Below are positions 57,922 to 64,000 of a DNA stretch of 64,000 nt, piece by piece (positions within the stretch are counted from its first letter, which is position 1; each line of letters opens with the position of its first letter). The translations under genes and the position numbers were made by a program. Source of the DNA: Duganella margarita. GTDB lineage: Bacteria; Pseudomonadota; Gammaproteobacteria; Burkholderiales; Burkholderiaceae_D. The notes under the pieces are model-generated. The model did not search any database and was not told the origin of the DNA. It was given only the letters and a program-made list of their open reading frames with translations. The stretch covers positions 1 through 64,000 of the forward strand of contig NZ_WWCS01000024.1 in assembly GCF_009857535.1 (NCBI RefSeq), written 5' to 3'.

Positions 57922-59226
57922 ATGTATTTCACGAAAATCAGCCTGAAGAATTTTGGTCCATTCGCCGATGCGGAATTCCATTTTAAGCCGCACGCGATAA
58001 ATTGGATCGTTGGCAACAATGGCTCAGGTAAAACGCAAATGGCGGGAGCGATGCTGGCTGCCATTGTTGGGAGCCCTGCATTGTCGTTGACTGCTGGGGG
58101 GATCGGGCCTTCCTCGGTTGCTCTCGTCATGGAGGACGGGGCTATCTCCGAAACGGTGTGCCTTCATATCGCGGCATCATTACATGGTAAATCTGAAGTG
58201 TCGAAAACGGCCGAGCCGTTAGCTCTTCAGGCGCTTGCGGCAATGTCCGGAACCGAGAACCAGCGTCTGATGATTGGGCATATGAGGCAGACTGATTTTG
58301 GATCACTCGATTTTCGCGAGGTGGAAAACCTACTTCCTGACGCAATCAAGGATCATCCACTGTGGGCAGATGTCCGGCTAAAAAGTAACCATGCGAGTTA
58401 CGCTGGATCTAGCATTGCGCATTCAGCAGCAGAGTTGATCGGCCAGTTCGCTGCGCGTCGAAGGGCCCGATTCAAGCTCCCGCTTATTGTCGACGAAGTG
58501 TTGTGGCGTTGGTCGAGCGACGAACGGGAGTTTTTCATTCCAGTTCTCGATGAGATTGCTCGTGACTCCCAAGTGTTTCTACTTTGCCCTGGCGGTGATG
58601 ATGTTCGCGCCGGGGCAGGATCTGTGACGCAGCTATCCGTAGCACGGAGGGAGGCGACGTCGCTCGCAGCCTTTAATTCGTGGTACGACACGCGAAAGCC
58701 CAACCTGCGGTCGGTGCGTCAGGCAAAATGGGTTCACGGGACACAGTACCCGGCTCAGGAAAATCGCTCCTGCGAATTCAAAGAGGTAAAGGGGAACAAT
58801 CCACTTGGCGCAATCAAAGGGGTTGTAGATCAGTACGCAGTCGCGTTTATGAATGCTGGCACAGCGCAAGAGGGTGCCATTTTTTGGGGAATCCGTGACT
58901 CGGACAGATCTATCGTTGGAGTCCAACTTCGGCCGCAGGACTGCGATGAACTGCGGCGCATTGTCACGGAACGTCTGCACCAGATTGTTCCTCCTATCGC
59001 TCCGTCTACCTATCGGATCGACCTTCATCCGGTGAGTAATGGTTCTACGCCGATCAATGATTTGTTTGTCGTGGAAATTCGAGTGCCATCGGTCCGGCGC
59101 ACATTGCTTTTTGCGACCGGTGGGCAGGAGGTGTATATCAAGACGGATGCGGGAAAGCGAAAACTCTCTCCAATTGAGCTGCAGCAGGAGCTGATTCAAC
59201 GACTAGGCATTGATCCGGTACTTTGA
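57922..59226 (+). CDS. SMC-like ATPase fused to Schlafen AlbA_2 domain
   Basis: 434 residues. N-terminal MYFTKISLKNFGPFADAEFH and Walker A VGNNGSGKTQ (31-38) are RecF/SMC-type. Walker B LPLIVDEVLWRW has Asp191/Glu192. There is no coiled coil, so it is a compact ATPase. Residues 278-415 form an AlbA_2 domain: ENRSCEFKEVKGNNPLGAIK with Glu280, Glu285 and Lys287 where Schlafen nucleases keep their active site, followed by AIFWGIRDSDRSIVGVQ. Known AlbA_2 proteins usually carry this domain first. An ATP-gated RNA or DNA nuclease acting in defence is the inference. The ATG has no Shine-Dalgarno. Confidence 0.82.
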   Translation: MYFTKISLKNFGPFADAEFHFKPHAINWIVGNNGSGKTQMAGAMLAAIVGSPALSLTAGGIGPSSVALVMEDGAISETVCLHIAASLHGKSEVSKTAEPLALQALAAMSGTENQRLMIGHMRQTDFGSLDFREVENLLPDAIKDHPLWADVRLKSNHASYAGSSIAHSAAELIGQFAARRRARFKLPLIVDEVLWRWSSDEREFFIPVLDEIARDSQVFLLCPGGDDVRAGAGSVTQLSVARREATSLAAFNSWYDTRKPNLRSVRQAKWVHGTQYPAQENRSCEFKEVKGNNPLGAIKGVVDQYAVAFMNAGTAQEGAIFWGIRDSDRSIVGVQLRPQDCDELRRIVTERLHQIVPPIAPSTYRIDLHPVSNGSTPINDLFVVEIRVPSVRRTLLFATGGQEVYIKTDAGKRKLSPIELQQELIQRLGIDPVL

Positions 59227-59640
59227 GTTGCGCTTGCGGTCATCGGAAATTGGTCCGCGCCGGTAAAACCGACCTTCTTGGGTGCCTTGGCGTGGGCGTA
59301 ATATGGGCAGACACTTAAGCACTAGGAGCTTCCGGCGTGAGCCGCGTCCCACAGGCGCGTCATGTAGGACATCCGCCGGACAGCTTTACACACCTTGATC
59401 CGGGCGAGGCCCTTCGGGCACGTCCTCCTTCCGGGTCGCTGCGCTCCGTCCCTGCGGGACCGGGCCTGCGGCCCGCCTGCAGTCCTCCTCTCGCACCCCC
59501 CACGGCCAAGGGCCACGGCTGAAGTGCGGGAGAGGCTACGCCACTCCCGGAGGGGGCACACCAGGGCGGAGAGCCGCGCTGCGCGCGACACACCGCGGCC
59601 CCAACCTCCCAACGACCTGAAGTGAGGGCAGGGCGCTTTC

Positions 59641-59679
59641 AAAGGCCATGCCAGCGATACGGCCGCTGGCATGGCCTTT
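59641..59679. repeat. Perfect 16-base inverted repeat
   Basis: AAAGGCCATGCCAGCG (59641-59656) and its exact complement (59664-59679) around a 7-base loop. No T-run after it, so not a usual terminator. Confidence 0.85.
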
Positions 59680-59768
59680 GAGCCGCCGCTGGCGCTATGA
59701 AGCCGGCCGCGTCCCGCCCTGGGGCGCCGCCGGCGCCGAGGCCCCCCCTGGTTCACCTGCCACAGGCC

Positions 59769-59846
59769 GCGCTGTGCGCCAATCCCGCCACGCGTCCCCC
59801 GGGTCGGGCGAGGGGAACGCGTGGCGGGATCAGCCGCGCACAGCGC
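59769..59846. repeat. Nested inverted repeats
   Basis: Outer arms GCGCTGTGCGC (59769-59779) and GCGCACAGCGC (59836-59846); inner arms ATCCCGCCACGCGT (59782-59795) and ACGCGTGGCGGGAT (59817-59830), all perfect. Together they can fold as one long interrupted stem with a 21-base GC loop. Confidence 0.85.
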
Positions 59847-59912
59847 AAAAATCTGTCTGCAGGATGAAGTGCGGGTTCCTTTCACTCTCAACTTTCATTC
59901 AAGGAGAACGAC

Positions 59913-60356
59913 ATGGATCACGACGAACAAGTCCTGGCCGCATTGGCGGCCGACGGCGGCACGATCAGCGCGCAGCAGGTACCCTGCGAGCAACGCCTGC
60001 GCTTCCTGCCGCAGCGCTTCGGGCCGCATTTCCTGCTGGCCGAAAACACGGTGTACGACACCATGGGCCGGCTGTGCGTCAGCTACACCGGCGGCTACTG
60101 GGACTTTTACCTGCTGTCGAACGGCGGCGCGTTCATGGCGCCGACCGGCGCGCCGGCCTACCACCTCGTTGGCGACGGCAACGGCTACGACGGCTGGCTG
60201 CCGGGCAAGGTCACCGGCATGGGCGTCACGGCCATGGCGCTGAACCGCATGTCCTTTATGCGCGGCGGCGCGCGCTATGCGGAGCTGTTCTACTGCCTGC
60301 GCGCCTACATCGGCCAGCAGCCGGAAGCCGGGCAGCTGTTCGCCCTGCTGGACTGA
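59913..60356 (+). CDS. KlcA/ArdB-type antirestriction protein
   Basis: 147 residues, AAGGAGAACG before the ATG. RLRFLPQRFGPHFLLAENTV, LCVSYTGGYWDFYLLSNGGA and a MALNRM segment are the KlcA/ArdB signatures. These plasmid-borne proteins block type I restriction enzymes without mimicking DNA, helping entry into a new host. It is the first gene of a block with parB. Confidence 0.93.
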   Translation: MDHDEQVLAALAADGGTISAQQVPCEQRLRFLPQRFGPHFLLAENTVYDTMGRLCVSYTGGYWDFYLLSNGGAFMAPTGAPAYHLVGDGNGYDGWLPGKVTGMGVTAMALNRMSFMRGGARYAELFYCLRAYIGQQPEAGQLFALLD

Positions 60357-60416
60357 GCCAGCATGCGGCTGGCGCGGGCGCGCCGGCCGCACCTTAAACG
60401 AAACAAGGAGAACATC

Positions 60417-62387
60417 ATGTCTGATCTGGAACAAACGGCCGCCACCGGCGGCGATGCAACACAACACACGGCGCAGGCGCTGAGGACGGCATCGCAGGCC
60501 ATCCTGAGCCATGCCACCATGGGTACGGCCACCCATGCGCAGCTGGTGCGCAGCCCGGCCAACACGCGCAAGCAGCCGCGCGACCTGCGCGAACTGAAGG
60601 CGCTGGTGCGGGCCCACGGTATTTTGCAGAATCTGGTGTGCTACGCCGAGCGGCGCGACGGCGTGCCGACCGGCCTGCTGGCGGTGGCGGCGGGCGACGG
60701 CCGCTGGCAGGTCGTGGGCCAGCTGATCGCCGAGGGCGACCTGCCCGAGGATTACCAGCTGCCGTACCTGCTGGTCGGCGAGGACGAGGCGGTGCTGGTC
60801 AGCCTGGCGGAAAACCTCGGGCGCGCGCCGATGCACGCGGCCGACATCTTCGACGCCATGCGCGCGCTGGCGGCGCAGGGGCGCGGCGTAGCCGACATCG
60901 CGCTGGCCTTCGGCGTCGGCGAGCTGACGGTGCGCCAGCGCCTCAAGCTGGCCAACGTCGCGCCGCGCCTGTTCGAGCTGTACCGGCGCGACCGCGCCAG
61001 CTACGAGCAGATGGCGGCGCTGGCGGTCAGCGACGACCACGCGGCGCAGCTGGCCGCATGGGACAGCCTGAGCGACTGGGAACGCCAGCCGCAGCGGCTG
61101 CGCCGCCTGCTGACCCAGCACTGCGTGGCGGTGGGGCAGGACCGGGTGGCGCGCTATGTCGGCGTGAAGGCCTACCAGCAGGCCGGCGGGCTGGTCACGC
61201 GCGACCTGTTCAGCACGCAGGAGCAGGGTTATATCGACGATGTCGCCCTGCTGGACCGGCTGGCGCACGCCCGGCTGGAACGGCTGGGGGCTCGGCTGCA
61301 CAAGGAGGGCTGGCGTTGGATCGAGGTGCGCTGCCGGGTAGACGCCGCCGCACTGGCGGCCTATGGCCGGGTGCGCACCGAAGCGCTGACGCCGAACGCC
61401 GAACAGGCGGCGCGGCTGGCGCAGTTGCAGGAGCGGGCCGTCCAGCTGCGCGAGCAGCTGGACGCCAGCGCGGAGGAGGGAGAGGAGGACGGCGCTGCGC
61501 TGCGCGAACTGGCGGCCGTCGAAGTCGAACAACGGCAGTTGCGGGCCGCGCTGCAACGGCCCGACCGCGCCGACCTGGCCCTGGCCGGGGCGCTTGTCAC
61601 GGTGGACGACAAGGGCAAGGCCTGCGTGCTGCGCGGCCTGATCCCGCCGCAGGACCGGCCGCAGGGGGCGGCGGGGGCGGCGGCCGAGGGCAAGGCCAAG
61701 GCGCGCGTACGCGGACCGCACAGCGCGCGCCTGACCGCCGCCCTGACTGGGCAGCGCACGCTGGCCCTGCGGGCCGAGCTGGTGCGCCAGCCCGAGGTGG
61801 CGTTGCGGGTGTTGGCGCACCACCTGCTGCGGCAGGTGTTTTATGCCGCACGCGGCGGGCGGGTGGTGCAGCTGGACGTCAAGCCGCCGCAGCTGCCGCC
61901 GGAGGCCGAGGACGGCGCGGCCTGGACCTGCTGGCAGACGCAGCGGGCGGCGCTGGCGGCATTGCTGCCGGAAGACGGCGGCAGTGCCGGCCTGATGGCA
62001 TGGCTGGCAGCCCAGCCGCGCACCATCGTCGACGACTGCATCGCCTTCTGCACCGCTTGCACCATCGACGGCGTGCAGCAGGACGAGCGCACGCCGCCGG
62101 CGGTGACCGAGCTGGCGCGCACGGTGGGACTGGACATGCGCAAGTGGTGGCAGCCGACCGCGCAGGCCTATTTCGCGCACGTGCCGAAAGCGCACCTGCT
62201 GGCGGTGGTGGCGCAGGCCACCTCGCCGGCGCACGCGGTGCCGCTGGAGCGCATGGGCAAGCAGGCGGCGGCCGAGGCGGCGGCGCGGGCGCTGGCCGAC
62301 AGCGGCTGGCTGCCGCCGGTGCTGGCGGAGCCGGAGACGGAGTCTGTCGGCACGGCGGCGACGGAGGAGGGAGACGTTGACGAATGA
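60417..62387 (+). CDS. parB: ParB-family partition protein, large plasmid type
   Basis: 656 residues from ATG 60417 (AAGGAG upstream). N-terminal ParB nuclease-like domain (RDLRELKALVRAHGILQNLV ... GEDEAVLVSLAENLGRAPMH), then an HTH (GRGVADIALAFGVGELTVRQ). The long C-terminal half is Ala/Arg-rich helix specific to plasmid and ICE ParB-like proteins. No ParA is visible in the window. Stabilises the circular form or regulates the element. Confidence 0.88.
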   Translation: MSDLEQTAATGGDATQHTAQALRTASQAILSHATMGTATHAQLVRSPANTRKQPRDLRELKALVRAHGILQNLVCYAERRDGVPTGLLAVAAGDGRWQVVGQLIAEGDLPEDYQLPYLLVGEDEAVLVSLAENLGRAPMHAADIFDAMRALAAQGRGVADIALAFGVGELTVRQRLKLANVAPRLFELYRRDRASYEQMAALAVSDDHAAQLAAWDSLSDWERQPQRLRRLLTQHCVAVGQDRVARYVGVKAYQQAGGLVTRDLFSTQEQGYIDDVALLDRLAHARLERLGARLHKEGWRWIEVRCRVDAAALAAYGRVRTEALTPNAEQAARLAQLQERAVQLREQLDASAEEGEEDGAALRELAAVEVEQRQLRAALQRPDRADLALAGALVTVDDKGKACVLRGLIPPQDRPQGAAGAAAEGKAKARVRGPHSARLTAALTGQRTLALRAELVRQPEVALRVLAHHLLRQVFYAARGGRVVQLDVKPPQLPPEAEDGAAWTCWQTQRAALAALLPEDGGSAGLMAWLAAQPRTIVDDCIAFCTACTIDGVQQDERTPPAVTELARTVGLDMRKWWQPTAQAYFAHVPKAHLLAVVAQATSPAHAVPLERMGKQAAAEAAARALADSGWLPPVLAEPETESVGTAATEEGDVDE

Positions 62388-62399
62388 CAACGCCGTAAG

Positions 62400-62438
62400 G
62401 CCGCGTCCGGCGATGATGGCCGGGCGCGGCTTTTTTTT
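62400..62438 (+). terminator. Intrinsic terminator after parB
   Basis: GCCGCGTCCGGC / 7-base loop / GCCGGGCGCGGC (one T-G pair) then eight T. Ends the klcA-parB transcript. Confidence 0.88.
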
Positions 62439-62456
62439 GCCGTGATGAAGGATGGC

Positions 62457-62717
62457 ATGCGCGACACGCTAACAGTGGTGGAACTGGAAGCGGTGATCAA
62501 CCGGCTGCGGCGGGATGGGGCGGCGGACGACGGCGCGCTGTCGGCGACGCTACAGGCGCTGGTGGCGGTGTACGCGGGGATGGTGCAGCGGGTTGCGCTG
62601 GAAGCGGACTGGACGTGGCTTGCAGCTGGACGGGCTTACTGCCGAGGCTGGCTTTTCACCCGTCTCGGGCTTGAAAATTTCAAGGAAAACTTGCTTGTAG
62701 AAGCGATTGCAGGATAG
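62457..62717 (+). CDS. DUF3717-like small protein
   Basis: 86 residues from ATG 62457 (AAGGA 4 bases upstream; a start at 62445 is possible). MRDTLTVVELEAVINRLRRD ... LQALVAVYAGMVQR matches the short DUF3717 proteins of betaproteobacterial plasmids and islands. The C-terminal half (WLFTRLGLENFKENLLVEAI) diverges. Function unknown. Confidence 0.65.
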   Translation: MRDTLTVVELEAVINRLRRDGAADDGALSATLQALVAVYAGMVQRVALEADWTWLAAGRAYCRGWLFTRLGLENFKENLLVEAIAG

Positions 62718-62793
62718 GCTGACGCCGATCAAAGTGCTCCGCTGTGGGCGGCGTACATTGAAGTTGTGCGGGCGTGCCGCGAGCGAGGCCACC

Positions 62794-63324
62794 ATGACAA
62801 TCAGACCGAACCGTATCAACATCGACCTGGGCGCGTACAAGCAGCGCTGGCTCGACTATTGCGCCGCGCAACAGATCACACCCAGCGCGGCGTTCCGGCA
62901 GGTGGTCGCCAAGCTGATGGAAGAGCCACCTCTGCTTGGGACAAGTGCGACGCCTACGGCCACCGGAACGAAGGTGCGACGTGAAATCGGGCTGACGTCC
63001 GAGGAGGCGGGTTTCGTCCGTGCGCGCGCGCACAGCAGCGGCATGTCGGAACAGCGCTGGATTATCTCGTTATTGCGCGGCGCGATGCGGGACGAGCCAC
63101 AACTGAGCGGGGCGGAAATGGCGGTGCTGGGAAAATCCAATCTGGCGCTGCTGACGATCGCACGCCATCTCCAACAGATCGCGCGTGCGCTGCAGGCAGC
63201 CCAGCCTCCGGCCGATCCGGCATTGCACAAAGTGCTGGAAACGCTGCATGGGCAACTGACGCGTCATATCGACAGCGTGGCGCAGCTGCTGGCGAGCAAT
63301 GCCGCGCGGTGGGGCAGATCATGA
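62794..63324 (+). CDS. mobC: MobC-like relaxosome protein
   Basis: 176 residues from ATG 62794. A ribbon-helix-helix style start (RPNRINIDLGAYKQRWLDYC), a linker, and a MobC-type C-terminus (GKSNLALLTIARHLQQIARA). Accessory proteins of this kind help the relaxase melt the transfer origin. Its stop overlaps the relaxase ATG as ATGA. The transfer origin should lie close by, perhaps in 62718-62793, but I see no clear nick site. Confidence 0.78.
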   Translation: MTIRPNRINIDLGAYKQRWLDYCAAQQITPSAAFRQVVAKLMEEPPLLGTSATPTATGTKVRREIGLTSEEAGFVRARAHSSGMSEQRWIISLLRGAMRDEPQLSGAEMAVLGKSNLALLTIARHLQQIARALQAAQPPADPALHKVLETLHGQLTRHIDSVAQLLASNAARWGRS

Positions 63325-64000
63325 ACCGTGAGCAGATCGACGCCTATTTGCTGCGATGGGATGCGGACGGATTCAACCAGCGGCAAACACGGCGTATGCA
63401 TACGCGTCCGGCGCGTGCGCTCAAGCAGAACGGTCGCCCAAATGACGCCGGCGGTGTGCGCCAGCGTCTGAACGGAATAGTGCGCAAAACGCCGCAGGCG
63501 ATGGTACGCATCTCCGGTGGCGGTCGCGGTATGAGGCGTATCCGCGCGCATCTCGACTATATATCGCGCCACGGCCAACTGCCGCTCGAAGACCAGGACG
63601 GCGAGCGCTACGTGGGCAAGGACGACCTGGCATGGCTGGGCTATGCCTGGCAGAACGGCGGTACGCCGATCCCGGATGAGTCGGGACGGCGCGAGGCCTT
63701 GAACATCGTCCTGTCGATGCCGGCGGGCACCGATGCGCAGTCGCTGCAGCGCGCGGCGCGCGATTTCGCGCGGGAAGAGTTCTCCGGACACCAGTACGCC
63801 ATGGCATTGCATACCTATCTGGACGATCCGGCCAAGGAGCCGTCGCCGCATCCCCATGTGCACCTGTGCGTCAAGATTGCCGACGAAGAAGGCAGGCGTC
63901 TTAATCCGCGCAAGGAAGACCTGCGGCGCTGGCGCGAACGGTTTGCCGGACGGCTGCACGAGCGTGGTATCGACGCCGCCGCGTCCAGCCGGCTCGAACG
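63321..64000 (+). CDS. Relaxase, N-terminal part (runs off right edge)
   Basis: 226 residues visible. A basic N-terminus, then RISGGGRGMRRIRAHLDYIS and GHQYAMALHTYLDDPAKEPS, and the histidine triad HPHVHLCVKI that binds metal in MOB relaxases. The nucleophile Tyr is probably the one in LDYISRHG. It nicks DNA at the transfer origin and pilots the strand. Coupled to mobC. Confidence 0.9.
   Translation, partial: MNREQIDAYLLRWDADGFNQRQTRRMHTRPARALKQNGRPNDAGGVRQRLNGIVRKTPQAMVRISGGGRGMRRIRAHLDYISRHGQLPLEDQDGERYVGKDDLAWLGYAWQNGGTPIPDESGRREALNIVLSMPAGTDAQSLQRAARDFAREEFSGHQYAMALHTYLDDPAKEPSPHPHVHLCVKIADEEGRRLNPRKEDLRRWRERFAGRLHERGIDAAASSRLE

Larger units (their letters stand above)
59227..59912. other. 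Structured GC-rich non-coding region
   Basis: 686 bases. Frames are open on both strands only because of GC content; none is protein-like. It holds a perfect 16-base-stem hairpin (59641-59679) and a nested double dyad (59769-59846). The place, ahead of klcA and parB in an integrative element, suggests an origin, centromere-like or regulatory RNA region. The mRNA leader with AAGGAGAACG ends it. Confidence 0.65.

Noticed and set aside
60638..62380. Second plus-strand frame of 580 codons inside parB, Gly/Arg/Ala-rich
   Set aside because: Produced by high GC at third positions; no homology pattern and starts without a ribosome site.
59895..62390. Minus-strand frame of 831 codons over klcA and parB
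   Set aside because: Arg/Gln/Leu/His-rich shadow; both plus-strand genes are recognised families with good ribosome sites.
1..64000. CRISPR array, rRNA genes and complete insertion sequences
   Set aside because: No regularly spaced direct repeats, no rRNA-like sequence and no transposase with terminal repeats were found.

Overview
The window is high-GC DNA carrying two mobile elements side by side. Gene content points to a betaproteobacterium, probably Burkholderiales/Oxalobacteraceae (Massilia, Duganella or Janthinobacterium type). The basis is a PEP-CTERM surface protein, the GC level, and the mix of phage and plasmid-type genes; the genus is inference. Positions 1 to about 53.8 kb hold most of a lambda-like, long-tailed (probably siphovirus) prophage. 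From about 53.8 kb to the right edge lies a second element with its own tyrosine integrase and, at its far end, mobilization genes. The two meet at a 3' fragment of a tRNA-Leu(TAA) gene that looks like a shared attachment site. The prophage's own integrase should lie left of the window.

Prophage, left arm (1-4980, minus strand): a PL-type operon runs leftward from three operators. It begins with tiny, end-to-start overlapping genes and continues into RecT, a YqaJ exonuclease and a coiled-coil protein. Immunity region (4980-8530): an S24-type repressor and a Cro-like gene flank three more operators of the same sequence. Left of the repressor, in the same direction and in the position of lambda rexAB, is a block with a membrane-anchored protein, a HipA-like kinase, a partner gene and a small protein. 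These are probably lysogeny-expressed and are the best candidate for an undescribed exclusion system. Right early arm (8.5-21.3 kb, plus strand): Rha/KilAC antirepressor, HTH proteins, a C5 cytosine methyltransferase with about ten internal repeats, NinG, a beta-class N-methyltransferase followed by an HNH nuclease, an O-like replication protein, and a zinc-finger protein at the place of antiterminator Q. Minus-strand accessory genes (morons) interrupt the run.

Late region (22-50.8 kb): a divergent tRNA-Gly(TCC), phage metallopeptidase, terminase subunits, portal, head morphogenesis, scaffold, coat, a large decoration or fibre protein with an SGNH hydrolase domain, connectors, tail terminator, tail tube, tail chaperones with a -1 frameshift site, tape measure with a DUF4214 domain, tip and fibre genes, holin-like protein, GH19 endolysin and nested Rz/Rz1 spanins. 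A complete PEP-CTERM gene with its own terminator sits inside the head genes. Three abundant structural genes share one 17-base leader, each after an intrinsic terminator. The right end (50.8-53.6 kb) carries a low-GC gene pair and an SRAP/YedK gene divergent from an unknown gene across a perfect LexA box.

Second element (53.8-64 kb): integrase, small unknown genes, a fragment of a phage cytosine methylase, a NYN-domain nuclease, an HTH protein, an SMC-like ATPase fused to a Schlafen/AlbA_2 domain, a structured GC-rich non-coding region, a KlcA/ArdB antirestriction protein, a ParB-like protein, a DUF3717-like protein, MobC and the start of a relaxase. This is the layout of a mobilizable or conjugative integrated element with a possible defence cargo.
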